Source: Nonomuraea ceibae (GTDB lineage Bacteria > Actinomycetota > Actinomycetes > Streptosporangiales > Streptosporangiaceae). From it: a stretch of DNA of 64,000 bases. The notes under the pieces were generated by a model. That model was not told the origin of the DNA. It saw only the letters and a program-made list of their open reading frames with translations, and did not search any database. Every line of letters starts with the position of its first letter. The first letter of the stretch is position 1. The position numbers and the translations under genes were made by a program. Positions 34,350 to 43,125 of this stretch are shown piece by piece. The stretch lies in NCBI RefSeq assembly GCF_019396325.1, contig NZ_JAHKRO010000012.1:1-64000 (forward strand), given 5' to 3'.

Positions 34350-35228
34350 GTGACGGAAAGGACAGCCCGCGTTCTCATGCAGCTCCCGCCGTCGCATCGC
34401 GCTCTGCTGAGCCGCCTGCTGCCGGGCGTCACGCCGGAGGACCTCACCGTCCGTCAAGGACAGTTCCACCAGGTGGTGATCGGCGCGGACCGTGTCGTGT
34501 GCCTGCCGCGCACCGACGCCGCGGCCACCCGGCTGCCGCACCGGGCCGCCATTCTGCGCCTGCTCGCCGCGCTCGATCTCGGCTTCGCCACGCCTCGGCC
34601 GCTGGAGGAAGGCAGCGCAGACGGGCTGCCCTACCTCGTGCTCAGCCGCGTTCCCGGGGCCCCGCTGGAGGCCGAGGCGCTCGAAGATCCCCAGGTGGCC
34701 GAGGCCGTGGCGACGCAGTACGTCACGCTGCTGACAGCACTGGCCAGGAACGGCGCCTCGGACCAGGCACGAGCGGCTCTGCCGGCGCCACGAGACCGAT
34801 GGCGGCGGTTCGCGGCGGACGTCCGCGCCGAGCTGTTCGGGCTCATGTCCGACGGCGGGCGTCAGCGGGCCGAGCGGGAGCTCGCCGCGCTCGACGGCCT
34901 TCCCCATCTCACTGACGCGGTCGTGCACGGCGATCTCGGCGCCGAGAACGTGCTGTGGGAGCGCAAGGACGGGCTGCCGGTGCTCAGCGGCGTGATCGAC
35001 TGGGACGAGGTCACGATCGGCGACCCCGCCGAGGACCTGGCGGCCGTCGCGGCCAGTTACGGCGCGAGCTTCCTGAACCGGGTTCTCACCCTGGACGCCC
35101 GGCCGGACAGCACGATGACCGCCCGCATCGCCGTCATCCGTGCCACCTTCGCCCTGCAGCAGGCCCTGTCCGCCCACCGGGACGGCGACGAGGAAGAGCT
35201 GGCGGACGGCCTGGCCGGCTACTGCTGA
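34350..35228 (+). CDS. APH-fold phosphotransferase
   Basis: A 292-residue kinase of the aminoglycoside phosphotransferase fold. The catalytic loop DAVVHGDLGAENVLW and the metal-binding GVIDWDEVTIGDPAEDLA are complete. GTG 34350 is the preferred start; ATG 34377, behind GGAAAGGA, is nearly as good. It is divergent from the other APH-fold gene at 34276 and overlaps the 3' end of the convergent MarR gene by 10 bases. Function unknown; macrolide or homoserine-type kinases share the fold. Confidence 0.85.
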   Translation: MTERTARVLMQLPPSHRALLSRLLPGVTPEDLTVRQGQFHQVVIGADRVVCLPRTDAAATRLPHRAAILRLLAALDLGFATPRPLEEGSADGLPYLVLSRVPGAPLEAEALEDPQVAEAVATQYVTLLTALARNGASDQARAALPAPRDRWRRFAADVRAELFGLMSDGGRQRAERELAALDGLPHLTDAVVHGDLGAENVLWERKDGLPVLSGVIDWDEVTIGDPAEDLAAVAASYGASFLNRVLTLDARPDSTMTARIAVIRATFALQQALSAHRDGDEEELADGLAGYC

Positions 35229-35743
35229 TCGGCGGGCGGGCCGGGGTCGGCGGGGGTGTCGCCGTGAGACTCCAGCAGCCCGGCGAGCGTGGCCTCCAGG
35301 CGCCGGCGTTCGCCAGCGTCGAGGCTCTCCACGAGGCGGGCCTCGTTGGCGAGGTGGAGGGGGAGGACCCGGTCGATCAGCTCAAGACCGTGCGGCGTGA
35401 GGCGGATCCTGACCGAGCGCCGGTCGTTGGCGTCTGGCGTCCGGGTGACCAGGCCCTTGGCGGCCATCCGGTCGACCCGCAGCGTGATCGCCCCGGTGGT
35501 GACGAGGGACGCCTTGAGGAAGGCCTTCGCGGTCAGCTCGTACGGCTCTCCTGAGCGTCGCAGCGTGGACAGGACGTCGAATTCGCCGGGCTCCAGGCCG
35601 TGCTCGCCCAGGAAGTCCTTGATCTCCTTGTCCCAGAGCCGCGACAGCCGCATGAGCCGCCCCACGATGCCGATCGGCGAGACGTCGAGGTCCGGCCGTT
35701 CGCGCCTCCACTGCTCCAGCACTGACTCCACCGCGTCCGCCAT
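35219..35743 (-). CDS. MarR-family transcriptional regulator
   Basis: A 174-residue winged-helix regulator; ATG 35743 has GGAGG upstream. The MarR core is complete: DVLSTLRRSGEPYELTAKAF, the recognition helix LVTTGAITLRVDRMAAKGLV and the wing RTPDANDRRSVRIRLT. It is divergent from a cupin gene, and the AT-rich region between them carries dense inverted repeats, so the cupin gene is its probable target. MarR proteins usually respond to phenolic or oxidising compounds. Confidence 0.92.
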   Translation of the reverse strand: MADAVESVLEQWRRERPDLDVSPIGIVGRLMRLSRLWDKEIKDFLGEHGLEPGEFDVLSTLRRSGEPYELTAKAFLKASLVTTGAITLRVDRMAAKGLVTRTPDANDRRSVRIRLTPHGLELIDRVLPLHLANEARLVESLDAGERRRLEATLAGLLESHGDTPADPGPPADQQ

Positions 35744-35765
35744 GCATCCTCCACCCGCATATAGC

Positions 35766-35815
35766 TGAGCGCTCATTTAATTGACGCTCACGTAAGTGCT
35801 GGTTATCTTAGCACT
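35766..35815. promoter_or_regulatory. Clustered palindromes, candidate MarR operators
   Basis: In the AT-rich MarR/cupin divergent region: TGAGCGCTCA (35766-35775), a perfect palindrome, whose first half pairs also with CGCTCA (35785-35790); and AGTGCT (35795-35800) with AGCACT (35810-35815), 9 bases apart. The two sites are related (core TnAGyGCT) and sit where a repressor would block both promoters. Confidence 0.55.
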
Positions 35816-35846
35816 CACCTAATCTGCCCTCGTGCAAGGAGTGCGC

Positions 35847-36356
35847 ATGTCCTACCCCGATCCTCGCTACTTCGGCGAACACGGCGAGATCAACGCCACC
35901 TTCCGTCCCGCGACCAGCGCGCCCGACTTCATCTCCCCGCCGGTCGCCACCGACGGCCCCACCGTCGCGCAGGGCACCGCCTACCACTACCTGTCCACCA
36001 CCGTCTCCACCAGCGGTGAGTACGGCCTGTACCGGGTGGACATGGGCCCCGAAGTCAGCGGACCCAGCACCCACTTCCACAAGGCGATGTCGGAGTCGTT
36101 CTTCATCCTGTCCGGCACCATGCGGCTGTTCGACGGCCGGCAGTGGATCGACGCCACCTCCGGCGACTACCTGTACGTGCCGGTGGGCGGGCTGCACGCC
36201 TTCCGCAACGAATCCGGCGAACCCGCCTCCATGCTCATGCTCTTCGCCCCCGGCGCACCGCGCGAGGGATACTTCGAAGGCGTCACCGAGCTGGGCGGCC
36301 TCAGCGAAGAAGAACGCGCGGAGTTCTTCGTCCGCCATGACAGCTTCTTCGTCTGA
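35847..36356 (+). CDS. Cupin-domain protein
   Basis: A 169-residue single-cupin protein; ATG 35847 has AAGGAG upstream. Cupin motif 1 is GPSTHFHKAMSESFFILSGTMRLFDG and motif 2 GDYLYVPVGGLHAFRN, with metal-ligand histidines and glutamate present. It may be a dioxygenase, isomerase or ligand sensor for a small, perhaps quinone-like compound. It is divergent from the MarR gene and probably repressed by it. No operon partner follows. Confidence 0.88.
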   Translation: MSYPDPRYFGEHGEINATFRPATSAPDFISPPVATDGPTVAQGTAYHYLSTTVSTSGEYGLYRVDMGPEVSGPSTHFHKAMSESFFILSGTMRLFDGRQWIDATSGDYLYVPVGGLHAFRNESGEPASMLMLFAPGAPREGYFEGVTELGGLSEEERAEFFVRHDSFFV

Positions 36357-36449
36357 AGCCACCGCCTGCTTTCCTTCACCGGCGCCACCCCCGCCCCGGC
36401 GAAGGCTGTTCGGGGCCTTGAGAGGCCGCGAGCACCACGGCCGCCTTCC

Positions 36450-37088
36450 TCAGCAACCCTCCACGCCGCAGCAGGTCTTCCCAGGAGCCTCGACCGCTTT
36501 GATCGCTTCGAGTCTGTCCAGGAGCTCGCGGAGCGCGTCAGGCCGGGGAACCCCCTCGATCCGGTACGTGCCGTCGACGATGATCGTCGGGACCGAGCGG
36601 ATCTGCAGATCCTGCGCCTGCTGGAGCGCGGCCCGATGAGCCTCGCCGTACCGGCCGTCGAGGAGCGCGGCACGGAACTCCGCCGCGTCGAGGCCCAGCC
36701 CCGCGGCCAGGTCCGCCAGCACGTCCAGGTCGCCGATGTCGAGGCCGTCCTCGAAGAACGCCCGCAGCAGCCGGTCGTTGTACGCCTCGGCGTCGCCGTG
36801 CTCCCTGGCGTACTGGTAGCCCTCGAAGGCCAGTCGCGTGTACGGCTGAGGCGAGACGTCGGGCAGGTGGATGCCGACACCCATCCGTTCGGCCATCGGG
36901 TAGATCGTCTGCTTCCAGATGTTCTGGAGGTAGTCGCCCTCGGGCTCCAGCGTCGGAACGGGCTCGGGACGCAGCTCGAACGGCATCCACTCGATCTCGA
37001 CGTCACGCCCGGCGACGGCCTCCTGGATCGGCCCCTTGGCCAGCAGGCAGAACGGGCAGACGTAGTCGGACCAGATCTGGATCTTCAT
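36450..37088 (-). CDS. DsbA/FrnE-family thiol oxidoreductase
   Basis: A 212-residue protein with the thioredoxin-fold motif CPFC at residues 11-14 (IWSDYVCPFC) and the inserted helical domain of the FrnE/DsbA-like group; the cis-proline loop is RSVPTIIVDG. There is no signal peptide, so it acts in the cytoplasm, as FrnE-type disulfide isomerases do. Its C-terminus ends KTCCGVEGC, three extra cysteines that could relay electrons or bind metal. The ATG overlaps the RidA stop (ATGA), so both are translationally coupled and share the palindrome-controlled promoter. Confidence 0.9.
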   Translation of the reverse strand: MKIQIWSDYVCPFCLLAKGPIQEAVAGRDVEIEWMPFELRPEPVPTLEPEGDYLQNIWKQTIYPMAERMGVGIHLPDVSPQPYTRLAFEGYQYAREHGDAEAYNDRLLRAFFEDGLDIGDLDVLADLAAGLGLDAAEFRAALLDGRYGEAHRAALQQAQDLQIRSVPTIIVDGTYRIEGVPRPDALRELLDRLEAIKAVEAPGKTCCGVEGC

Positions 37089-37474
37089 GACCGTGCCACG
37101 GCGGTCGCGTCGACCTCGATCTGCCAGTCGGCCTGGGCGAGGCGGGAGATCTGGATCAGGGTGTCGGCGGGGTAGGGCTCGGTGAAGAACTCTTTGCGCA
37201 GCTTGATGATGGTGTCGAGGTTGGGTTCGAGGTCGGTGACGAGGATGGTGACCTTGACGGCGTCGGCGAGGCTGGATCCGGCTTCTTTGAGGACGCGGTC
37301 GAGGTTGGTGAAGGCTTGGCGGGCCTGGGTTTCGAAGTCGTGGCTGACGGTGACGCCGTTGTCGTCGAAGCCGGCCTGGCCGGAGGCGAAGACGAGGTCG
37401 CCGACTTTGATGGCTTGTGAGATGGCGTAGGGCTCGTACCAGTCGGGGGTGGTGCTGATGCGTTCGCGCTTCAT
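37085..37474 (-). CDS. RidA-family (YjgF) protein
   Basis: A 129-residue member of the RidA/YjgF/YER057c/UK114 family, which deaminates reactive enamine or imine intermediates. ATG 37474 is behind AAGGAG. Family marks are DLVFASGQAGFD, ALQ-like ARQAFTNLDRVLKEAGSS and QIEVDATAVA. The conserved arginine of active RidA, normally near position 105, is not clearly in place (LAQADWQIE), so catalytic activity is uncertain. Paired with a DsbA-like gene; the pair may handle oxidative or electrophile stress. Confidence 0.88.
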   Translation of the reverse strand: MKRERISTTPDWYEPYAISQAIKVGDLVFASGQAGFDDNGVTVSHDFETQARQAFTNLDRVLKEAGSSLADAVKVTILVTDLEPNLDTIIKLRKEFFTEPYPADTLIQISRLAQADWQIEVDATAVARS

Positions 37475-37486
37475 GACTTCTCCTTG

Positions 37487-37548
37487 CATGTACGTACATG
37501 TTTTGTCCGTGCAAGAAGATGTTGCATGTACATGTATGCACTTGTCAA
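37487..37548 (-). promoter_or_regulatory. Promoter with two palindromic operators
   Basis: On the minus strand a -35 TTGACA lies at 37548-37543 with a weak -10 (CAACAT, 37524-37519) 18 bases on. The palindrome CATGTACATG (37525-37534), flanked by TGCAT/ATGCA, fills the spacer. A second, perfect 14-base palindrome CATGTACGTACATG (37487-37500) lies just before the ribosome site. Both share TGCATGTAC half-sites, so one repressor could block polymerase and elongation. No regulator gene is adjacent. Confidence 0.6.
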
Positions 37549-37620
37549 CCCGGATCGCCCGGGTGATCGCTGGGAAGCCGGAGTTGCTGAACCCTCGCGC
37601 CTACGCCCCGCGTGGACCGG

Positions 37621-38067
37621 TCAACTGGGCGAAAGCGCCGGGCACGGCCGACGTCCCCTGCACTGCTCCTCCGCGCACCCGGGAACCTTCTCCAGCTCAT
37701 AACCCTGCTCCGGAGTGCCGATCGCAGTGAACACGATCTTGTAGCATCGCTCGTACAACTCCGTGCCGAGCATCATCCCCGCCTCAACCGGAACAGACGT
37801 CGAGATCACCAGGGTCCGCCCGTCGGGGCGCGCCGCCTTGGACGCCCACCCGCTGGCCGCGGCCTGCCACGAACTCCCCGCCGGATCCCGCCGGAGCGCC
37901 TGGCTGACCAGCTCTGCCCGGCTGCTGAGAGCCCGTTCGGCGCGATCCTCGATCTGGGACTCGAGCATCGCGCTGAACACCATCAACGGGGCGATCACGA
38001 TCAAGAGCGCCGCAACGATCACCCCCAGGCCGACCACATGGCGCCGTACGGGATCCTCGGAACTCAT
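37621..38067 (-). CDS. Small single-pass membrane protein
   Basis: A 148-residue protein with one N-terminal membrane helix (about residues 12-33, VVGLGVIVAALLIVIAPLMVF) and an extracellular part of about 110 residues with three cysteines near the C-terminus. No family is recognised. ATG 38067 has GAGG upstream. It lies downstream of the 1363-residue exoprotein, separated by a terminator-like hairpin, and could be co-transcribed by readthrough. Confidence 0.7.
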   Translation of the reverse strand: MSSEDPVRRHVVGLGVIVAALLIVIAPLMVFSAMLESQIEDRAERALSSRAELVSQALRRDPAGSSWQAAASGWASKAARPDGRTLVISTSVPVEAGMMLGTELYERCYKIVFTAIGTPEQGYELEKVPGCAEEQCRGRRPCPALSPS

Positions 38068-38090
38068 GCCGCCTCGCCAGGGAAAGGGGA

Positions 38091-38122
38091 GTGGGTGCGC
38101 GCCATGAGGCGAGCGCACCCAC
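38091..38122 (-). terminator. Stem-loop downstream of the exoprotein gene
   Basis: A perfect 10-base stem, GTGGGTGCGC (38091-38100) with GCGCACCCAC (38113-38122), and a 12-base loop, eight bases after the exoprotein stop. On the minus strand it is followed by a short T-rich tract, fitting a weak factor-independent terminator. Confidence 0.55.
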
Positions 38123-38130
38123 GTTCTCTG

Positions 38131-41100
38131 CTACCAGCCAGTGTAATTCACAGGTGTGCTCGCGAGATGTCCTTGAAGGACTTGGGCGTAGGCGACGGCC
38201 CCCTTGTTGTTCGGGTGGACGGAGGTTCGGCTCGCGCATCTGAGTCCGTCTGTCAGACACCCGTCGAAAACGTCGCCGAAGTCGCCCTCTCCCGTTCTGG
38301 CGAAGCTTACGGGAATGACCCACTGGTCATCGTCGCAGGCCCCATGGGCCCCGAACTGCGCTATCGGGTTGGCGTACGACACTTCTTTTCCGGAAGCCTT
38401 CAGCGCCGCAGCGAGGGTCGACTGCTCGGCCGCCATATGGTCGGCGAGTCTGTTGAGCATCTCCACCTCCCACCAGCTGAACTGCGACATCGTGGAGCAT
38501 TGATTTCCTTCGTGGTTGGGATCCCCGTCGAAAACTCGTGGATAGCCCATGAGGACGACCTTGGCCTTCTTGGCGCGTGCGGGCAAGTAGTTCTTGACCT
38601 TCAGGTCGATCTTCTCGAGCACGTCCTTGACGTTGCAGGGGGTCTCGAAGACCCCGTCCTCGTCGAGGTCGCACACGAAGGCGCTCACGGCTCCCGATAT
38701 GTCGGCCTTCTTGTCCGCCTCGATTTCCTGCGTGTTGCAGGCCACTACCCAGCAGTTCGTCACCATCGAGGGGAACCCGGCGTCATTGCCGCCTATCGAG
38801 ACGGTCGCCAGCGTGGTGTTCTCGTCGAGATATCCGGCGTCCAGCTGCGCGATCTCACGGAATCTGCCCTCGGCCTTGTCCCGGTAATCGCTCCATCCCA
38901 GACCGGTTGTCTGGTGCCGCACATCGGACTTCGTCATGGAGTGAGTCCTGGCGCCGGAGCAGGCGACGAAGTGGAAGTCCATGTTCGGGTCGAGGGAGTC
39001 CGCCATCTGACCGATGGTCCTGGTCTCACCCGGCAGAACGGCTTTCCGGATCCAGCTGTCCTTGCTGCGGCGGCAGGCGTTCCAGCGCATGGTCTTGTAG
39101 GAGACGTCGGTCGCGTTCTCGTAGTTTCCGATCCCCTCTCCCGAGGAGTACGAGTCTCCCATCGCGACCACGAAGTGCTTGGGTCGTGCCGCCAACGGTT
39201 GGAACGCGATCGCGTCCCAGGCGATCGCGGTCGTGCCGTCACCTTCCTGGTTCAGGGTGGTCAGGCTGACCGACGGAGTGCCCGCGAACTGGAAGACGCC
39301 CAGGCTGCGCCACTCGTTCTTTCCTGCCAGCTGCGGCAGGTATCTCGTCTGCGAAGCGCCGTTCCCGAGGTTGACGGTGTAGGGAGCCTGCTGGGTCTGG
39401 GCGCGGCGCTCCGGGACGTGGACGAGTACGCGCGCCCAGCCGTTGAGCGCCTGGTTCAACGTCCAGGTGCCCGTCACCCGCATGACCGAGCCGTTCTGGT
39501 TCGACCTGCGGGTGAAGGCGAACCATTCGTGGCCGCCATAGCCGTTCCCGAGCTGATGGAAATCGATTTTCGCGGGGATCTTGCCGCCGGCGTCCCTGCC
39601 GAAGGTGAATTCGAGTTTGCCCTTGGATCCCGTCGAGACACCCGCGCACGATCCGATGACCGGCTCGACGGCCGGAAGGACGTCGTCGACGACCAGCGAC
39701 CCCGACGGCAGGCCCGAGGTGAGACATGTCCTCCAGTAGTCGGTCGGCGCCACCCGCTCGGTGTACGCGTAGATGGGATCCGAGTAGCGAATCTCGCCCT
39801 CGTTGCCGCACTGGGCCGGACAGTCCGTCTTCCAGACCTTGGGCGAGTGCCACCAGCACTTGAAGTCCGCGCGCTGGCAGGTGCCTCGCAGTTCGATGCT
39901 GCTTGACGGCGTGCAGGAATTGTCAGGCGAGCAGAATGCGCTCACGTCGACGTAGGCGTCCGTCATGCTCGGATTGGTGGTCGGCACGATGGCGGAGCGT
40001 TGCGCTTCCGTGTTCCACCACGCGGGATTGTAGCCGGCCTGCTCGGTCCATTTCTGGGTTGCCGTGTCGAAGTAGGTCTTCATGATGGGCCAGGCCGCCC
40101 AGCCCAGAACCTTCTCCTGATAAGGCCAGTGCTGTGGTGTTGCCGCGTCCGTATAACTGTTCCGATCGAGGAAGGGACGGCGGCCTGGCCTCCAGAGGCC
40201 GCTGGAGGGGTTGTTGGTCCATCCGAGCCCCCACGCACCCCCGTTCGTGTTGCTCGCGCTCTTGGGGTGCCAGCCGGAATTGTATGCCCAGACGGCGAAA
40301 TACCAGTTCTCCAGCTTCGACGGAGCCCCGTTGTTGGCCAGCATGGTCCCGTTGGTGTCGTCCCAGATCTGGTTCCATTTCTTGGTGAGGGTCTGGAGAC
40401 CTGCTGCTATGTTCGTGACATAGTCGACGGCCACGGCCTTTTGGGTGGTCGCCGGCCATACGACGGCCCCGGTCTTGCGCATTCCGTCGGTCTGCTGCGA
40501 GATGCCGTAGCCACAGTCGGCATTCGCAAAGTCGATATCCCAGTCGTTGGCCGGGTTGTCGTCGTAGACGGAAATGCCGTAGTAGTTGCCGATCAGAGGG
40601 TTCCCCGTCTCACCCTCCATGACGTGGCTTGAGGACTGCCACAGGTTCGACTCCTGGGCCAGGATGCCCAGCATGATGTTCGTCGGGACGCGGCCACCGC
40701 CTCTGAGGTCCTCAGGTGTAAACAGTGCCTGAGGCGACCAGGCGGACAGTCCTGACCCCTTCCAGTCGTCCGGGCGCGTGAGGGTCAGGCGCTTCATGAC
40801 GAGCTGGTCGACTGCCCACTCCACCTGCCTCCAGTGCGGCTGGTAGACCTGGATCGTGGGATCGTTGCGCGGCACCGAGCAGGTGGCGTTGACGTCCTCT
40901 GTGGGGTCAGCCGCGGCAGTGGTCGGCTGAGACGAAGGCGCCTTCCGTCCGAGTGCCTTGAGCAAGGACTGGTTCGGCTTGGAGCCGTCGGCCAGTCGAG
41001 GCGCGACCAGGGCGTCCGGTAGGACCTCGAAGGTCACCGCCTGACGCGAGGCGGGGACGACCACAGCGATGTCGACCTCTTCCGCACTGAGCCGTTCGGC

Positions 41101-42222
41101 GCGAGCTCCCTGGATGCCGGTGTCCTTCGGATCTCCCGCTGGTGCCGGGCGCAACCCTCGGCGACTGGCACTTCGGACGAGCAGTTCTCCATGGGACGAG
41201 ATCTGACCGGTGGCCGGGCCCTGCACGAACTCCATCGTCTGCGGGAGCCCGGAGGCCGGCGCGGCCGCGTCGCCGACCAGGAACAGCTTGCCGGCAACCC
41301 CTCGCTTGACGGACAGACGACCGAGGGCACCCTTGGCCAAGGTCCGGGGTGCGCCGGCGCCCTTGCCGAGGTATTTGACGGTGACTTCGCCACCCTGGTG
41401 TTCCGCATAAGCGATTCCGCCGTCGGCGTCCACCTGGATGTCGAAGGGCGTGGACGTCGCGAGCGCGAGGGTCCGGCGCTTGCCTCTCGCGGAAAAGGCC
41501 ACGAGGGCGTTCCCGTCCGCCGCGACGACCTCGTCGCCATGCGGCACGGCAGAGGTGATCTGTCCCTGGAGAACGGATGCCCGGCTGAGCTTCTTCGTCT
41601 TCGTGTCGAGAAGCAGGAGCCTGGTGGTCGGATGCTCCTCGACCGCACTCTGCGAAAGAACTGACCGGCTGTCGGCGCCGCAGCCGGGATTGAAGTAGGC
41701 GAGGCTCACCTGCTCCTCAAGCTTGACCACTTCCCCCGTCTTGGCATTGATGACCGCGGCGAACGCTCCGCGCGCGAACAGCGTCGCCCGGTTGGTGAAA
41801 TGCCGTGGCGCGTAGACGGCCAGGATGCTGGCGCCATCTCCGGTGAGGCACGCGTTCCCGATCCATTGGTCGGTGTCCATGCCCGGCTCGGCCAGCGTGG
41901 CGACGGTCTTCCACTGGTAGCCGTCCTTCGCGCGCGCGGTGAGAACGTGAAACCCGGTCTCGTCTCCTGAGGTGGCGAGCGCGGTGTCCGGCGACTGCTG
42001 CCAGCCCTCGGCCAATATGCGCTTTCGCTCTGCTGGGGCGATGGATGAACGAGGTGACGGTCCGGGAGGCTGCCCGCCTGGCTCCTCGGCCGTCGTCCGG
42101 TCCGTTTTCTCGGCAGCGGAGGCGGCGAATGCCTTCTCACCAGGTCCGGGTTGCGTTGCGAAGAGCCCGGTAGACAGGAGAACAACTACGGAAAGTAACG
42201 CTCGTCTCGTCCGGCGAGGCAT
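38131..42222 (-). CDS. Large secreted multidomain protein with SGNH hydrolase
   Basis: A 1363-residue exported protein; ATG 42222 behind CGGAG opens a signal peptide (RRTRRALLSVVVLLSTGLFA). Residues about 50-400 look like a beta-propeller (repeated VDADGGIAYAE-type strands). About 460-760 is a lytic-transglycosylase/lysozyme-like region (NIMLGILAQESNLWQ with a candidate catalytic Glu, then CGYGISQQTDGM). About 845-1010 resembles the golvesin C-terminal carbohydrate-binding fold. From about 1015 an SGNH/GDSL esterase follows: block I GDSYSSGEG, block III SIGGNDAGF, block V SVHPNNKG. It may process peptidoglycan or another acylated polymer. Several domain calls rest on motif style, not searches. 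Confidence 0.8.
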   Translation of the reverse strand: MPRRTRRALLSVVVLLSTGLFATQPGPGEKAFAASAAEKTDRTTAEEPGGQPPGPSPRSSIAPAERKRILAEGWQQSPDTALATSGDETGFHVLTARAKDGYQWKTVATLAEPGMDTDQWIGNACLTGDGASILAVYAPRHFTNRATLFARGAFAAVINAKTGEVVKLEEQVSLAYFNPGCGADSRSVLSQSAVEEHPTTRLLLLDTKTKKLSRASVLQGQITSAVPHGDEVVAADGNALVAFSARGKRRTLALATSTPFDIQVDADGGIAYAEHQGGEVTVKYLGKGAGAPRTLAKGALGRLSVKRGVAGKLFLVGDAAAPASGLPQTMEFVQGPATGQISSHGELLVRSASRRGLRPAPAGDPKDTGIQGARAERLSAEEVDIAVVVPASRQAVTFEVLPDALVAPRLADGSKPNQSLLKALGRKAPSSQPTTAAADPTEDVNATCSVPRNDPTIQVYQPHWRQVEWAVDQLVMKRLTLTRPDDWKGSGLSAWSPQALFTPEDLRGGGRVPTNIMLGILAQESNLWQSSSHVMEGETGNPLIGNYYGISVYDDNPANDWDIDFANADCGYGISQQTDGMRKTGAVVWPATTQKAVAVDYVTNIAAGLQTLTKKWNQIWDDTNGTMLANNGAPSKLENWYFAVWAYNSGWHPKSASNTNGGAWGLGWTNNPSSGLWRPGRRPFLDRNSYTDAATPQHWPYQEKVLGWAAWPIMKTYFDTATQKWTEQAGYNPAWWNTEAQRSAIVPTTNPSMTDAYVDVSAFCSPDNSCTPSSSIELRGTCQRADFKCWWHSPKVWKTDCPAQCGNEGEIRYSDPIYAYTERVAPTDYWRTCLTSGLPSGSLVVDDVLPAVEPVIGSCAGVSTGSKGKLEFTFGRDAGGKIPAKIDFHQLGNGYGGHEWFAFTRRSNQNGSVMRVTGTWTLNQALNGWARVLVHVPERRAQTQQAPYTVNLGNGASQTRYLPQLAGKNEWRSLGVFQFAGTPSVSLTTLNQEGDGTTAIAWDAIAFQPLAARPKHFVVAMGDSYSSGEGIGNYENATDVSYKTMRWNACRRSKDSWIRKAVLPGETRTIGQMADSLDPNMDFHFVACSGARTHSMTKSDVRHQTTGLGWSDYRDKAEGRFREIAQLDAGYLDENTTLATVSIGGNDAGFPSMVTNCWVVACNTQEIEADKKADISGAVSAFVCDLDEDGVFETPCNVKDVLEKIDLKVKNYLPARAKKAKVVLMGYPRVFDGDPNHEGNQCSTMSQFSWWEVEMLNRLADHMAAEQSTLAAALKASGKEVSYANPIAQFGAHGACDDDQWVIPVSFARTGEGDFGDVFDGCLTDGLRCASRTSVHPNNKGAVAYAQVLQGHLASTPVNYTGW

Positions 42223-42635
42223 GGGACTCCGATTCAATGAGGGGTCTTGCCGTAGCTTCTTGACTGAATGTCGCAGGGGCAGGCTCGGGTTCTGCAGCCC
42301 AGGGCGGTAAAACCTCCATTCGTCGAACCGCAAGTGCCGGCTTGCCTCATTGGACATGCGCCCTCCAATGGCCGGGAGGGCACCGAGGGGCATGGACAGC
42401 AGCAATAGGAGCACATCAGGCACAGGTGAATCAAGCACGCGAGATTCTCAGATAGACCTCTTGCAAAACGCCTTGGCCGTGGGTGATGATCCAGTTCGGT
42501 CCGGCCTCGACACAAGAGGTAACTGACCTCACATGTCACAGTTATCTGTCTTGCCCGTAAGGAGTGTCGGCGTCCGAATGCCGTGCCTCGTCGCCGGGGC
42601 CAGAGCGAGCATCGCAACCAACGCCAGGAGAGTCA
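42223..42635. other. Divergent promoter region of the exoprotein and I36 genes
   Basis: About 410 bases without a convincing gene. It must hold the promoters for the exoprotein (minus) and the I36 operon (plus). GTAACTG (42519-42525) and CAGTTAT (42539-42545), 13 bases apart, form an inverted repeat about 95 bases before the I36 start and may be a regulator site. The composition is less GC-rich than most of the window. Confidence 0.5.
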
Positions 42636-43094
42636 ATGAGCCTTGCTGTCAAAAGCAAGAAATTCGCCGCCGTCCTTTGCGCTGCGGCAGCTGCCTTCGC
42701 ATTAGCCTCCGCACCCGCCGTCGCCGGCCACGACGGTTCGTGTGACTACGCCTTCGAGGACGGCAACCTCTGCACGTATCGTCACTCGAGCTATCAGGGC
42801 GGAATGCTCGACTTCACTCGGACCGACCGCAACTACACGTCCGCCGCCGACGTCTTCTACGCGGCCCACCTGGAGCCGACCGGCATCAACATCAACGACC
42901 AGGTCAGCTCCATAGTGAACAACGAGGGGTACTGCGAGTGGTGGCTGTACGAGAACGCCGAGTTCGGCGGATCCGGCTTCACCATGCTCAACATCAACCC
43001 TGCCTATAGCGATCTGGGCAACTACAACGACAGGCTGAGCTCGCATTACAAATGGACGGGATCCAAAGAGTGCACCAACGGATCAACCGGCTGA
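42636..43094 (+). CDS. Peptidase inhibitor I36 / beta-gamma-crystallin-like secreted protein
   Basis: A 152-residue exported protein; ATG 42636 has CCAGGAGAG upstream and a signal peptide (KKFAAVLCAAAAAFALASA, cut near PAVAG). The mature part has the Greek-key pattern of SMPI-like I36 inhibitors: CDYAFEDGNLCTYRH, SSYQGGMLDF, INDQVSSIVNN, WWLYENAEFGGSGFT. I36 proteins inhibit metalloproteases in some Streptomyces; others only share the fold. It stands 31 bases before a second I36-type gene and divergent from the exoprotein. Confidence 0.85.
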   Translation: MSLAVKSKKFAAVLCAAAAAFALASAPAVAGHDGSCDYAFEDGNLCTYRHSSYQGGMLDFTRTDRNYTSAADVFYAAHLEPTGININDQVSSIVNNEGYCEWWLYENAEFGGSGFTMLNINPAYSDLGNYNDRLSSHYKWTGSKECTNGSTG

Positions 43095-43125
43095 CTATCC
43101 TTCGGGCAGATGGCAGGAGAAGGGC

